Assembly: GCF_002280785.1 (NCBI RefSeq)
Contig: NZ_NCEQ01000008.1
Span: 41,732 to 105,731, forward strand
Source of the DNA: Brevundimonas subvibrioides
GTDB lineage: Bacteria > Pseudomonadota > Alphaproteobacteria > Caulobacterales > Caulobacteraceae
DNA length: 64,000 bases
Reading direction: 5' to 3'
The notes beneath the pieces are model-generated. The model saw only the letters and a program-made list of their open reading frames with translations. It made no database searches and was not told the origin of the DNA. The position numbers were made by a program, and so were the translations under genes. How positions within the stretch are numbered: the first letter of the stretch is position 1; each line of letters opens with the position of its first letter. Shown here piece after piece: positions 1 through 7,949 of the stretch.

Positions 1-391
1 GGTGGCGGGTGGTGGTCAGGCCCGCCACGGCGCCGGCGGTCAGGTCCGCGCCGTTCATGACGGCGGCGTCCAGTTCGTTGCGGCCGGCGCCGGTGAAGAC
101 CGCGCCACGTCCGGCGTTGAACAGGGGATCGTCCTCCATCAGCCGGATCGCGGCCTCGACGGCGTCGAGCGCCTCGCCGCCGTTGCGAAGGACCTCGGCC
201 CCGGCCTCCAGGGCCCGGGTCAGGGCGGCGCGATAGGCGGCGTCCTGTTCCGGCGACAGGTTGGCGCGCTCGATGACGCCCGCTCCGCCGTGAATGGCGA
301 AGGACCACTGCGGCGCATCCTGCGCGGCGACGGGGGAGGCGAGGGTGAGCGCCGCTACAAGCGCCAGTCCATACAGCTTCAGATTGTGCAT
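1..391 (-). CDS. Isoaspartyl peptidase / L-asparaginase, N-terminal fragment
   Basis: The N-terminal 130 residues of a type III (Ntn-hydrolase) isoaspartyl peptidase/asparaginase; the gene runs off the left edge. Family members remove beta-aspartyl residues from peptides or hydrolyse asparagine after autocleavage at an internal Thr, which lies outside the window. The start ATG is at 389-391. Residues 1-23 look like a Sec signal peptide (hydrophobic core, V-A-A-Q end), so the enzyme is probably periplasmic. The family motif AIHGGAG is at residues 32-38, followed by the characteristic region with LFNAGRGAVF. It is transcribed away from the small coiled-coil gene at 427. Confidence 0.85.
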   Translation of the reverse strand, partial: MHNLKLYGLALVAALTLASPVAAQDAPQWSFAIHGGAGVIERANLSPEQDAAYRAALTRALEAGAEVLRNGGEALDAVEAAIRLMEDDPLFNAGRGAVFTGAGRNELDAAVMNGADLTAGAVAGLTTTRH

Positions 392-426
392 TGGCGTGTG
401 ATCCCTGTTCGCGCTATATTCTGGGT

Positions 427-627
427 ATGTCCGAGGTTACCGACATTGTCGTGCCGATGCTGCGGCGGATCCAGGAGGATCTGACGAGCCTCCGCGACGA
501 CATGCAGAATATCAAGGTGCGGGTGACAAACGTCGAAGAAAATATGGCCGGGATGAACCGCCGCCTGGACAAGGTCGAGGTGCGTCTGGACCGGATCGAA
601 CGGCGATTGAACCTCGTCGACGCCTGA
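427..627 (+). CDS. Small coiled-coil protein, 66 aa
   Basis: I do not recognise a family. The 66-residue product (from MSEV) is charged and almost wholly helical in pattern, with heptad-like repeats (EDLTSLRDDM, NRRLDKVEVRLDRIERRL) typical of a short parallel coiled coil. There is no signal peptide or membrane segment. The ATG at 427 is preferred over an in-frame ATG at 391, because that earlier one coincides with the start of the divergent asparaginase gene and would add a non-helical Cys-rich stretch. Divergent from the asparaginase; probably a small scaffold or multimerising protein. Confidence 0.6.
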   Translation: MSEVTDIVVPMLRRIQEDLTSLRDDMQNIKVRVTNVEENMAGMNRRLDKVEVRLDRIERRLNLVDA

Positions 628-632
628 GATCG

Positions 633-821
633 TCACGGCTCGCGCTTGTGGTGCGACCATTTCCAGACGCGATAGGCCACGATCGGGGCGAATCCTCCGA
701 TCAGGGCGCCGGCCAGGACGGGCCAGAAGCCCATCTGGAGCCACTGTCCGATCAGGCCGCCGACCACGGCCGCGACGAGCGGGCCGAGGAACGGCAGCCA
801 GGAGGGAGGCGCGATCTTAAT
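633..821 (-). CDS. Small two-helix membrane protein, start uncertain
   Basis: The frame downstream of hppD encodes about 60 residues with two hydrophobic segments (LPFLGPLVAAVVGGLIG and FWPVLAGALIGGFAP) and a positively charged tail ending HHKREP, as expected of a small inner-membrane protein. No ATG, GTG or TTG lies at a sensible place. Extending the frame upstream runs into an Arg/Ser-rich antisense-like shadow of hppD, so I place the left edge of translation near the hppD stop, which it overlaps. Possibly translated by coupling to hppD. Function unknown. Confidence 0.4.
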   Translation of the reverse strand: MKIAPPSWLPFLGPLVAAVVGGLIGQWLQMGFWPVLAGALIGGFAPIVAYRVWKWSHHKREP

Positions 822-1923
822 TGGCGTCGACCTTGATGACCCCGCGCCGGATCTGGTCCAGCTCGATGGAATCGAACAGGGCCTGGAAGTTCCCGTTGCC
901 GAAGCCCTCGTTGCCCTTGCGCTGGATGATCTCGAAGAAGATCGGACCGAAGGTGTCCTGGGTGAAGATCTGCAGCAGCAGCCCCTCCTCATCCGAGCCG
1001 TCGATCAGGATGCGGTTCTTGCGCATGCGTTCGACGTCGTGCCCGTGGTTCGGCAGGCGTTTGTCGATCAGTTCGAAATAGGTCTCGATGGTGTCCTGGA
1101 ACTGGACGCCGCGCTCACGCATGGTTTCGACGGTGGCGAAGATGTCGTCGGTGGCCAGGGCGATGTGCTGGATGCCCTCGCCGTTGTAGCGACGCAGATA
1201 TTCCTCGATCTGGGAGTTGTCGTCCTGGCTCTCGTTCAGGGGGATGCGGATGGCGCGGTCGGGGGCGATCATGGCCTGGCTGAACAGGCCGGTCGCCTTG
1301 CCCTTGATGTCGAAATATTTCTGCTCCTCGAAGGCGAAGACGTCGCCGTAGAAGCTGGACCAGGTCCGCATCTGGCCGCGCCTCACATTGTGGGTCAGGT
1401 GATCCAGCAGGTGCAGGCCGACGTTGTTCTTGCGCTCGGCCTCCTCCCAGCCCTCGATCTCGTCCCAGCTGTCGTAGAGGGAGCCGGTCTCGCCATAGGC
1501 GTCGATGATGTAGAGCAGCGACCCGCCGATGCCGCGCAGGACATAGGCCCCTTCGCCCAGGGCCCCGCCGTCGTGGGCGTCGGCCGGATGGGCGCCTCGG
1601 GCGACGGCCTCGTCATAGGCCTTCTTCGCATCGTTGACCCGGAAGGCCATGCCGTTGGCCGAGGGGCCGTGATCGCGGGCGAACTCGCCGGCGTGACCTT
1701 CCGGCTTCGTATGGACCAGGAAGGTGATGTCGCCCTGTTTCATGCGGACGACGCCGTTCTTGGGATTCACATGGGTCTGGACGAAGCCCATCACCTCGAT
1801 CTGTTTGATCATGGCCTGGGGATCGGGGCCGGTGAACTCGACGAATTCGAAGCCGTCGACGCCCAGCGGGTTCTCGTGGGCGGGAATGGCGGCGTCAGCG
1901 GTGCGGGCGGTCAGGTCGTCCAT
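817..1923 (-). CDS. hppD: 4-hydroxyphenylpyruvate dioxygenase
   Basis: Fe(II)-dependent dioxygenase converting 4-hydroxyphenylpyruvate to homogentisate in tyrosine catabolism. The 368-residue product has two vicinal-oxygen-chelate halves. Probable iron ligands are His175 (in DHLTHN), His253 (in IQHIAL) and Glu331 (in FFEIIQR), spaced like the family 2-His-1-Glu triad. The C-terminal RKGNEGFGNGNF helix that closes the active site is present. The frame is open far upstream, but the ATG at 1921-1923 (MDDLTART) gives the usual length and start. No other tyrosine-degradation gene is adjacent. Confidence 0.95.
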   Translation of the reverse strand: MDDLTARTADAAIPAHENPLGVDGFEFVEFTGPDPQAMIKQIEVMGFVQTHVNPKNGVVRMKQGDITFLVHTKPEGHAGEFARDHGPSANGMAFRVNDAKKAYDEAVARGAHPADAHDGGALGEGAYVLRGIGGSLLYIIDAYGETGSLYDSWDEIEGWEEAERKNNVGLHLLDHLTHNVRRGQMRTWSSFYGDVFAFEEQKYFDIKGKATGLFSQAMIAPDRAIRIPLNESQDDNSQIEEYLRRYNGEGIQHIALATDDIFATVETMRERGVQFQDTIETYFELIDKRLPNHGHDVERMRKNRILIDGSDEEGLLLQIFTQDTFGPIFFEIIQRKGNEGFGNGNFQALFDSIELDQIRRGVIKVDAN

Positions 1924-2124
1924 GGGGCGTCTCCTGGATTGTTGCGGGACCGGAGCGTGCTTTTGAGGGCGGGGCCGGTCGATTGGCGCGGAACCTAGTG
2001 GTGCCGGGACGACAAGCCAAGTCGGGGGATGATCACGATGGAAAGACCGACACTGCGGCGCCGAGGCGGATGGACCGGCGATCCCGTTCGTTGCTAGGGC
2101 TGGAGCCCATCTCCGGGGACGCTC

Positions 2125-2700
2125 ATGCTGCGCAAACTCTACGACTGGGTCTTCGAACAGGCGCGCAAGCCCTATGCCGAGAAGACCATGGCGGTCGTGT
2201 CCTTCGCCGAGGCCTCCTTCTTCCCCATTCCGCCGGATGTGATGCTGGCGCCGATGATCCTGTCGCGGCCGGACCGGGCCTATCGTTATGCGGCGGTCTG
2301 TTCGATCGCATCGCTGCTGGGCGGACTGCTGGGCTATGCGATCGGCGTCTTCCTGGAGCCGGTGGCCGTGCGGCTGCTCGAATTCTTCGGCCACGGCATG
2401 GACATGAGCGTCTATCAGTCATGGTTCGCGTCGAACGGCTTCCTCGTCATCCTGGGCAAGGGGCTGACGCCGATCCCGTTCAAGCTGGTGACCATCGCGG
2501 CGGGTCTTGCCCATTTCCATCTGGGCCTGTTCATCCTGGCCGTGGCCATCACCCGATCGGGGCGGTTCTTCCTCGAGGCCTGGATTCTCAAGACCTGGGG
2601 ACCGTCCATGCTGGCGATCGTCGAGAAGCGGCTGGTCCTGTCGTTCGTGATCGCCCTTGTCCTGCTGGTCGGCGGATTCCTTGCGCTGAAGCTTCTTTAG
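2125..2700 (+). CDS. YqaA/DedA-like VTT-domain membrane protein
   Basis: A 191-residue integral membrane protein of the YqaA branch of the DedA/VTT (SNARE-associated) superfamily, whose members act in lipid or small-molecule handling at the inner membrane; the exact substrate is unknown. Features seen are an N-terminal amphipathic segment, the FAEASFFPIPPDV re-entrant loop (residues about 27-40), several hydrophobic helices, a GKGLTPIPFKLVTIAAG loop near 112-128 and an ITRSGRFF segment. It starts at 2125 and is divergent from hppD. The 200 bases between the two starts must hold both promoters; I could not assign motifs there. Confidence 0.8.
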   Translation: MLRKLYDWVFEQARKPYAEKTMAVVSFAEASFFPIPPDVMLAPMILSRPDRAYRYAAVCSIASLLGGLLGYAIGVFLEPVAVRLLEFFGHGMDMSVYQSWFASNGFLVILGKGLTPIPFKLVTIAAGLAHFHLGLFILAVAITRSGRFFLEAWILKTWGPSMLAIVEKRLVLSFVIALVLLVGGFLALKLL

Positions 2701-2827
2701 TCCTCCCCCGTCGGGGGAGGGGGACCATGAAGCGATGGAGGGGGCCGACTCCGGACCCCGAGTGTGGTGAGAGCCCCCTCCGTCACGTCGCGAAGGCGCG
2801 CCGCGCCACCTCCCCCGACGGGGGAGG
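2701..2827. repeat. Palindromic intergenic repeat doublet
   Basis: Two copies of a GC-rich palindromic element in inverted orientation separated by about 20 bases. Each outer end carries TCCTCCCCCG/CGGGGGAGGA, itself a hairpin, and each inner end carries GGAGGGGGC. The whole can fold into one long cruciform between the YqaA-like gene and dsbB. This matches the REP/BIME-like intergenic repeats common in Caulobacterales genomes and may act as a transcript-stabilising or terminating structure. Confidence 0.75.
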
Positions 2828-2869
2828 ATTGGATCGACGGACGCTCAGGGTCGGTCTAAGAATGAAATC

Positions 2870-3406
2870 ATGAGAAGCGCCTATCGTCTCCTGACCCGTT
2901 GGTGGACCGCCTTCGCCCTGGCGATCTCGCTGGCGATGCTGGGCGCGGCCCATGCGTTCGAGCGGTTCGCCGGCCTCAGCCCCTGCAACCTCTGCCTCAA
3001 ACAGCGCGAGGTGTTCTGGGGCGCGGTGGCCATCGCACTCGTGGCCACGCTCTGGGCCATCATCAGTCAGTCGCGTCGGGGCACGCCGCGCATCGCCGCC
3101 TTTCTGCTGTTCGCCGTCTTCGCGACCGGCGCGATCACGGCCGGCTTCCATGCCGGGGGTGAGCTGAAGTGGTGGGATCTGCCGGCGCTTTGCGCCGGCG
3201 GCGGCGCGGGCGCGGACCTGGAAGGCCTGACCTCGCTGGCGCTGGGCACCGGTCCCGCCGTCCGGATCGCCCTGTGCGACGCGGTGACGTGGAGCTTCCT
3301 CGGCCTGTCCATGGCAGGGTGGAACGCCATGATCTCCGCTGCGCTTGCAGGGATCAGCCTGCTCGCCGCCAAGAGGCCCAAGGATGCCAGAGCCCCTCGC
3401 AACTGA
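2870..3406 (+). CDS. dsbB: Disulfide bond formation protein DsbB
   Basis: Inner-membrane quinone reductase that re-oxidises periplasmic thiol oxidases. The 178-residue product has four hydrophobic helices, the first-loop redox motif C39-N-L-C42 after a short periplasmic segment, and two further cysteines, C108 and C136, in the second periplasmic loop (LPALCAGG and ALCDAVTWSFLGLSMAGWN). These are the four Cys expected of DsbB. The GLSMAGWN end of the loop is typical of the alphaproteobacterial subfamily. It sits immediately upstream of coq7, which begins within its 3' end, linking a quinone-using enzyme with ubiquinone synthesis. Confidence 0.9.
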   Translation: MRSAYRLLTRWWTAFALAISLAMLGAAHAFERFAGLSPCNLCLKQREVFWGAVAIALVATLWAIISQSRRGTPRIAAFLLFAVFATGAITAGFHAGGELKWWDLPALCAGGGAGADLEGLTSLALGTGPAVRIALCDAVTWSFLGLSMAGWNAMISAALAGISLLAAKRPKDARAPRN

Positions 3407-3968
3407 ACCCCGCCGCACGCCTTTGCCCCGTCCGGGGCGGGGAGCGATGCGCGCGCGGATGGCCGAAATCCTGCGCGTCGATCACGCCGGGGAGTTTGGG
3501 GCCGTGAAGATCTACGAGGCCCAGGCAAGGGTCTTTGAGGGCGTGCGCGGCAAGGCGGCGATCGCCGCCGACATGGTCGAGATGCAGGCCGGCGAAGCGG
3601 TGCACAAGGCGCGCTTCGATGCCTTGTTGACACAACACGGCGTGCGGCCGACGGCCATACTGCCGCTGTGGTCCCTGGCGGCGACCGGGCTGGGGGCTGC
3701 GACAGCCTTGATGGGCGAGAAGGCGGCCCATGCCTGCACCGAGGCGGTCGAGAGCGTGATCGAGCAACACTACGCCGATCAGATCGCAGAGCTGGCGGAC
3801 CGTGAGCCGGAACTGGCGGCGGAGCTGACAAAATTCCGCGACGAGGAGCTGGCACACCACGACCACGCGGTCGCGCATGGCAGCCGGGAGGCGCCGGGGT
3901 ATCGGTTGCTCAGCGCTGTGATCAAGGCGGGATGCCGGGTGGCGATCAAGGTGTCGGAGCGGGTCTAG
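3384..3968 (+). CDS. coq7: Demethoxyubiquinone hydroxylase COQ7
   Basis: Di-iron ferritin-like monooxygenase performing the last hydroxylation in ubiquinone biosynthesis, peripheral to the inner membrane. The 194-residue product contains the family opening LRVDHAGEFGAVKIYEAQ, an ExxH motif in EAVHKARF and a second in EELAHHDHAV; these Glu/His residues form the di-iron site. I chose the ATG at 3384 (MPEPLATE), which overlaps the dsbB 3' end by 23 bases and suggests translational coupling; another in-frame ATG is at 3345. Function confident, start moderately so. Confidence 0.9.
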   Translation: MPEPLATEPRRTPLPRPGRGAMRARMAEILRVDHAGEFGAVKIYEAQARVFEGVRGKAAIAADMVEMQAGEAVHKARFDALLTQHGVRPTAILPLWSLAATGLGAATALMGEKAAHACTEAVESVIEQHYADQIAELADREPELAAELTKFRDEELAHHDHAVAHGSREAPGYRLLSAVIKAGCRVAIKVSERV

Positions 3969-4323
3969 CCTCCCTTCTCCCCTTGCGGGAGCAGGACGCG
4001 GTCACAGCTCGAACGTCACCACCCCACGCTCCGCCGCACGCTCAAGCGGCCCACGACAGACCGGCTCGATGGTGTTCCCGTTGGGGGTCGATCAGACGGC
4101 CCCGATGCAGCGACTGCGTTTCCGCGTCCTTATCCTTTGCTGATCTCGTCAGAACGGCCGTAACAGGCTGTTGATCCCATTCCGGCAGCCGCGCGAAAGC
4201 TTTCCGCCGCAGTCTTCCAGCCCCATATCCGCCCGTCTTGGCGTCTATTGTCCGGATGGACGATCCGGCCTCTCCGGACTATCCCGACTCCGTTTTCCGA
4301 CCGCCCTCTCGCCAAAGGCCCCG
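3969..4323. other. 355-base gap between coq7 and the DUF2125 gene
   Basis: Holds a partial copy of the palindromic repeat (about 3971-3997: CCTTCTCCCC TTGC GGGAG, right arm degenerate), a possible decayed minus-strand coding fragment (4002-4240, listed separately), and the promoter region of the DUF2125 gene, in which I cannot assign motifs with confidence. Confidence 0.5.
4002..4240 (-). pseudogene. Possible decayed coding fragment, family unknown
   Basis: Read on the minus strand, this stretch gives a protein-like sequence ending RGVVTFEL and TGA at 4002-4004, provided one base of the AA at 4044-4045 is skipped. Upstream of that point the frame reads ARLPEWDQQP, then a Lys/Asp/Glu-rich stretch and LHRGRLIDPQREHHRAGLSW. 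The residue mix (E, K, D, Q, H) is unlike the Arg/Ala/Pro-rich shadows elsewhere in this GC-rich DNA. No start codon is found upstream. It may be the tail of a frameshifted, truncated gene converging on coq7; I do not recognise the family. Confidence 0.25.
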
Positions 4324-5373
4324 ATGACCGACGCTCCGCCGATCCGCCACAAACGCTCCGGTCTGTTCGCGCCGATCGGCCTGTTCCTGATCGTGCTGAT
4401 CGCATGGTCGATCTGGTGGTTCGTGCTGGCCGGTCAGGTCCGCAACCAGCTGGACCAGCGGGTCGAGGCGATGCGCGCCGGCGGATGGGATGTGACCTAT
4501 ACGGCGCTGGGAACCTCGGGCTGGCCGTTCCGCGTCCGGCTGGGCGCCGGGAACGTCTCCATCACCGCGCCGTCGGGCCTGGCCGTCGCCGCGCCTGAAT
4601 TGGCCGCCGAGGCGAACGCGTGGAATCCCGACAAATGGGTGCTCGTCGTCGACGAAGGCCTGGTCCTGACCCGCCCGGGCAAGGGCAAGGTCGCCGTCCG
4701 TGGCCAGTTCATCCGCGCCAGCGTCCACGGCCTGACCCAGCGCTGGCCCAATGTCGCCGTCGAGATGGCAAAGCCGGAATTCACCTCGCATGAGGGGGCC
4801 GAGGTCTTCCCCATCTCCCGCGCTGAGAAGGCCGAACTCTATCTGCGGCCCCATCTGGCGCCCGCTGGTTCGCCCGGCGTCGACACCAGTATTGACGTCC
4901 TGTTCCGCCTGATCGACGCGGAGGGTCGCCCCGGCGGGCCGGTCGAGGGCATGGCCCGCAACGGCAAGCTGACCGCGCAGATCGAGACGGTCATCGAAGA
5001 CGCCGACCGGCTCCAGGGCGCGGACGCGGCCGGGGTCTTCGCCGCCTGGACCCGCGCGGGTGGACGCTTCACCGCCGTGCGCGGCGAGCTGTCGGCGGGC
5101 GAGAGCCGCGCCACCCTGTCCAGCGAGGTCCTGTCCGCCAATGCCGACGGCCGTCTGCAGGGCGTGGTCTCACTCCAGGCGGTCAAGCCGATGGCCGCCA
5201 TCGCCGGGCTGGCTGGTTCGGGATCGGACTCCGTCAATCGCATGGGCGCGGCCGGGGCCGCCGCGGCCACCGCCGTGCGGGGCGACGACGACATGGCGCT
5301 GGAGCTGACCTTCCGCGACGGCCGCACCTTCCTCGGCCCCTTCGCCATCGTCCCGGCGCCCAAGCTGTTCTGA
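4324..5373 (+). CDS. DUF2125 domain protein
   Basis: A 349-residue membrane-anchored protein of the DUF2125 family, function unknown. One N-terminal transmembrane segment (residues about 18-38, IGLFLIVLIAWSIWWFVLAG) follows a short basic cytoplasmic stretch. The rest should face the periplasm and is beta-rich, with the family-typical GWDVTYTALGTSGWPFRVRL near residues 56-75 and a closing TFRDGRTFLGPFAI segment. The frame is open from 4171, but the ATG at 4324 gives a normal anchor-type N-terminus. Its TGA overlaps the ATG of the next gene (ATGA at 5370-5373), so the two are co-translated, probably with hisC. Confidence 0.75.
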   Translation: MTDAPPIRHKRSGLFAPIGLFLIVLIAWSIWWFVLAGQVRNQLDQRVEAMRAGGWDVTYTALGTSGWPFRVRLGAGNVSITAPSGLAVAAPELAAEANAWNPDKWVLVVDEGLVLTRPGKGKVAVRGQFIRASVHGLTQRWPNVAVEMAKPEFTSHEGAEVFPISRAEKAELYLRPHLAPAGSPGVDTSIDVLFRLIDAEGRPGGPVEGMARNGKLTAQIETVIEDADRLQGADAAGVFAAWTRAGGRFTAVRGELSAGESRATLSSEVLSANADGRLQGVVSLQAVKPMAAIAGLAGSGSDSVNRMGAAGAAAATAVRGDDDMALELTFRDGRTFLGPFAIVPAPKLF

Positions 5374-6080
5374 TGGCGAGAAAGCACGGAGCCCTGCTGG
5401 AGGAGCCCAGGGTCGATACCGACCGGCTGGTGCTCGATCAGGCCCTGATCGAGGCCCTGACCGACCGGCTGGCTGCCGGGCCCGATCCCTCGCCCGATGC
5501 GTCCACCCTCGCCCTGCGCGCCCTGCTGGCCGAGGCCTACGATCCTCATCAAGCCGCCATGCTCCGCGCCCTCTGGGGGCGGATCGAGGCCCGCACCGGT
5601 CCGGCCATGGTCGTCGCCGGCGCCGCCGCCCAACTGCTGGCCGCCGACCGGTTCGGACTGTCGGCCCAGGCGGTCGCCGACCCGGAGGCCGCCCTGGCCC
5701 GGGCCGCCTCCGGCGCCCGAGCCCTGATCGACCTCGCGACCGGCCATCCCTGGTGGGGCAAGCTGCTGGCCCGGCCCGGGTTGCGGGTCATCGCCGCCCT
5801 GCCTGACGACCGCCACGGCCTCCCTTCGACGCTCATGATCGCCGCCGCGCCAACCGGCCCGACCGGCGCGGACCGCACCTTCTGGGTGACCGATTCCGGC
5901 CTGTCCGACGGACGTATCGTCGAGGCGCTGGCCGCCTGCGGCTTCGTCGGCAAACCGCTTGCCTCCGTCGGCGGCTTGAAGCTGTTCATGTTGGCGGGCT
6001 ATGTGCAGGCCGAAGACGGGCGGCTGAACCATGCGCCCGGTTCGCTGTCCGGCGTCATCGGCTCAGCTCCTCTGTTCTGA
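5373..6080 (+). CDS. Unassigned protein, possibly a degenerate chorismate-mutase-like protein
   Basis: A 235-residue soluble protein with no signal peptide. The first half is alpha-helical (ALIEALTDRLAAG, ALRALLAEAYDPHQAAMLRALWGRIEARTG), loosely like the helical AroQ chorismate-mutase fold in spacing of Arg-rich helices. The second half is mixed alpha/beta and ends GGLKLFMLAGYVQ. Position between DUF2125 and hisC favours an aromatic-amino-acid role, because hisC-type aminotransferases often neighbour chorismate/prephenate genes in alphaproteobacteria. The catalytic Lys/Arg residues of AroQ cannot be matched by eye, so the assignment is weak. Confidence 0.45.
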   Translation: MARKHGALLEEPRVDTDRLVLDQALIEALTDRLAAGPDPSPDASTLALRALLAEAYDPHQAAMLRALWGRIEARTGPAMVVAGAAAQLLAADRFGLSAQAVADPEAALARAASGARALIDLATGHPWWGKLLARPGLRVIAALPDDRHGLPSTLMIAAAPTGPTGADRTFWVTDSGLSDGRIVEALAACGFVGKPLASVGGLKLFMLAGYVQAEDGRLNHAPGSLSGVIGSAPLF

Positions 6081-6110
6081 CGTCTCCCCGAGTTCCGAAA
6101 GACCGCCCTC

Positions 6111-7208
6111 ATGACCGAGATCAACGCGCCCGCGCCCAAGCCGGGCATCCTCGACATCGCCCCCTATGTCGGCGGCAAGTCGTCGATCGTCGGCATCGCC
6201 GAGCCGATGAAGCTGTCGTCGAACGAGAACGCCCTGGGCGCCGGGTCGAAGGCGCGCGAGGCCTATGAGGCCGCGATCAAGAACATCCACATCTACCCCG
6301 ACGGCCGCGCCACCAAGCTGCGCACGGCGGTCGCCGAACATCATGGTCTGGAGCCCGAGCGGCTGATCTTCGGCAACGGGTCGGACGAGGTCTTCGCCCT
6401 GCTGAACCAGGCCTATCTGACGCCGGGCGACAATATCGTCACCGGCCAGTACGGCTTCCTCGCCTACCGGATCAGCGCGCTCGGCTGCGAGGCCCAGGTC
6501 AAGCTGGCGCCGGAACCGGGCTACAAGGCCGAGGTCGACGCGCTGCTGGCCGAGGTCGATGAGCGGACCAGGATCGTCTACGTCTCCAACCCCTCGAACC
6601 CGACGGGCAGCTACAATTCGGGCGAGGAAATCCGCCGCCTGCACGAGGCCCTGCCGCCACACATCGTTCTGGTCATCGACGAGGCCTATGCCGAGTTCGT
6701 CACGGAGGCCGATTGGGAGACCGCCTTCCCGCTGGCCCGCGAGGCGGCCAACGTGGTCGTCACCCGCACCTTCTCCAAGATCCACGGCCTCGGCGGCCTG
6801 CGCGTCGGCTTCGGCTATGCGCCGATTGGCGTGGCCGAGGCGGTGGACCGCATCCGCCTGCCGTTCAACGTGTCCATCCCTGGCATCGAGGCGGCGACCG
6901 CCGCCCTTGGCGACGAGGCGCACCAGAAAGCGTCGCGCGAGATGGTCCAGACCTGGCGCCCGCGCCTGACCCAGGCCATCCGCGGCTTCGGTTTCGAGGT
7001 CCTGCCGAGCGCCGGCAACTTTGTCCTGGTCCTGTTCAAGGACGAGAAGCGCAACGCGGCGGCCGCCAGCGACTACCTGAACTCCAGGGGCATCATCGTT
7101 CGCCCGGTCGGCGGCTACGGCATCCACGACGGCCTGCGCATCACCGTCGGCACGGAAGACCAGAACCGCGCCGTGATCGACGCCCTGAGCGAGTTCGCAG
7201 CGAGCTGA
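6111..7208 (+). CDS. hisC: Histidinol-phosphate aminotransferase (HisC family)
   Basis: PLP-dependent class I/II aminotransferase converting imidazole-acetol phosphate plus glutamate to histidinol phosphate. The 365-residue product has the family landmarks LSSNENALGAG (residues about 35-45), YPDGRATKLR, the FGNGSDEV phosphate-binding turn, YVSNPSNPTG, VIDEAYAEF, and the Schiff-base Lys223 in TFSKIHGLGGLRVG. The last segment has a C-terminal Arg in DGLRITVGT. Alphaproteobacterial paralogues of this type near aromatic genes can also act on phenylalanine/tyrosine precursors, so the physiological substrate could be aromatic. Start 6111 follows the previous gene by 30 bases. Confidence 0.92.
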   Translation: MTEINAPAPKPGILDIAPYVGGKSSIVGIAEPMKLSSNENALGAGSKAREAYEAAIKNIHIYPDGRATKLRTAVAEHHGLEPERLIFGNGSDEVFALLNQAYLTPGDNIVTGQYGFLAYRISALGCEAQVKLAPEPGYKAEVDALLAEVDERTRIVYVSNPSNPTGSYNSGEEIRRLHEALPPHIVLVIDEAYAEFVTEADWETAFPLAREAANVVVTRTFSKIHGLGGLRVGFGYAPIGVAEAVDRIRLPFNVSIPGIEAATAALGDEAHQKASREMVQTWRPRLTQAIRGFGFEVLPSAGNFVLVLFKDEKRNAAAASDYLNSRGIIVRPVGGYGIHDGLRITVGTEDQNRAVIDALSEFAAS

Positions 7209-7214
7209 GGCGCG

Positions 7215-7949
7215 CTATCGCCCGGCGCGCGGCGCTTCGCTGCCTGGGCGCAGCAGGGCGTTCGACGCCGTCTCGATGCGCAGTTCCAGCTCGGCCATGA
7301 AGGGCGCCCGCTTCATGTTCGCCGCGATCGGCGGCAGGAATTCATAGACGACCGTGCCCGGATAGCGACGGAACCCATGGGCCGGCCAGTGAACCCCGGC
7401 GTTGGTCGCGACGGGCGTGCAGGGCAGTTCAAGGTCGCGGTACATGGCCATCACGCCGGGCTTGTAGTCGGGAACGGCGCCGACCGGGGCGCGGGTGCCC
7501 TCCGGGAAGATCCAGATCTGGCGACCCTCGGCCGAGCGCGCCCGGGCCTGTTTGACCATGTCGCGCAGGGCCTTGGAGGCGGCGGACCGGTCCACGGAGA
7601 TCATCTTCGTCTTCCAGGCGAACCAGCCGAAGAAGGGCAGGATCATCAGCTCCTTCTTGGTGATGATGCAGGGGTCGGGCAGCACCACGAAGGGGATGAT
7701 GATGTCGAGCATGCCCTGGTGCTTGCAGGCCAGGAGCGCGCGGCCGGTCGGACGATGCTCGAGCCCGCGGAACTCGACCTTGATGTCGACGATCCAGTCC
7801 AGGCCCAGCAGCACGAAGCGCGCCCACATCTTGACGACGCCGAGCGCATAGCGATGCGGCAGGACCAGCGCCGGCGACATGCCGACTGCGAAGATCGCCA
7901 GCGACAGATAGAGCCAGGCCACGAAGACCAGGGAGCGGATCGTGTTCAC
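7215..7949 (-). CDS. plsC: 1-acyl-sn-glycerol-3-phosphate acyltransferase
   Basis: Inner-membrane enzyme adding the second acyl chain to lysophosphatidic acid in phospholipid synthesis. The 244-residue product has an N-terminal hydrophobic anchor (VFVAWLYLSLAIFAVG), the catalytic HX4D motif H77-QGML-D82 and the substrate-binding FPEGTR motif at 148-153. A FFGWFAWKTKMISVDR segment sits between them, as in the family. Its ATG overlaps the TGA of the DUF218 gene upstream, so it is the last gene of the ftsE-ftsX-DUF218-plsC operon. It converges on hisC with only 6 bases between stops. Confidence 0.9.
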   Translation of the reverse strand: MNTIRSLVFVAWLYLSLAIFAVGMSPALVLPHRYALGVVKMWARFVLLGLDWIVDIKVEFRGLEHRPTGRALLACKHQGMLDIIIPFVVLPDPCIITKKELMILPFFGWFAWKTKMISVDRSAASKALRDMVKQARARSAEGRQIWIFPEGTRAPVGAVPDYKPGVMAMYRDLELPCTPVATNAGVHWPAHGFRRYPGTVVYEFLPPIAANMKRAPFMAELELRIETASNALLRPGSEAPRAGR

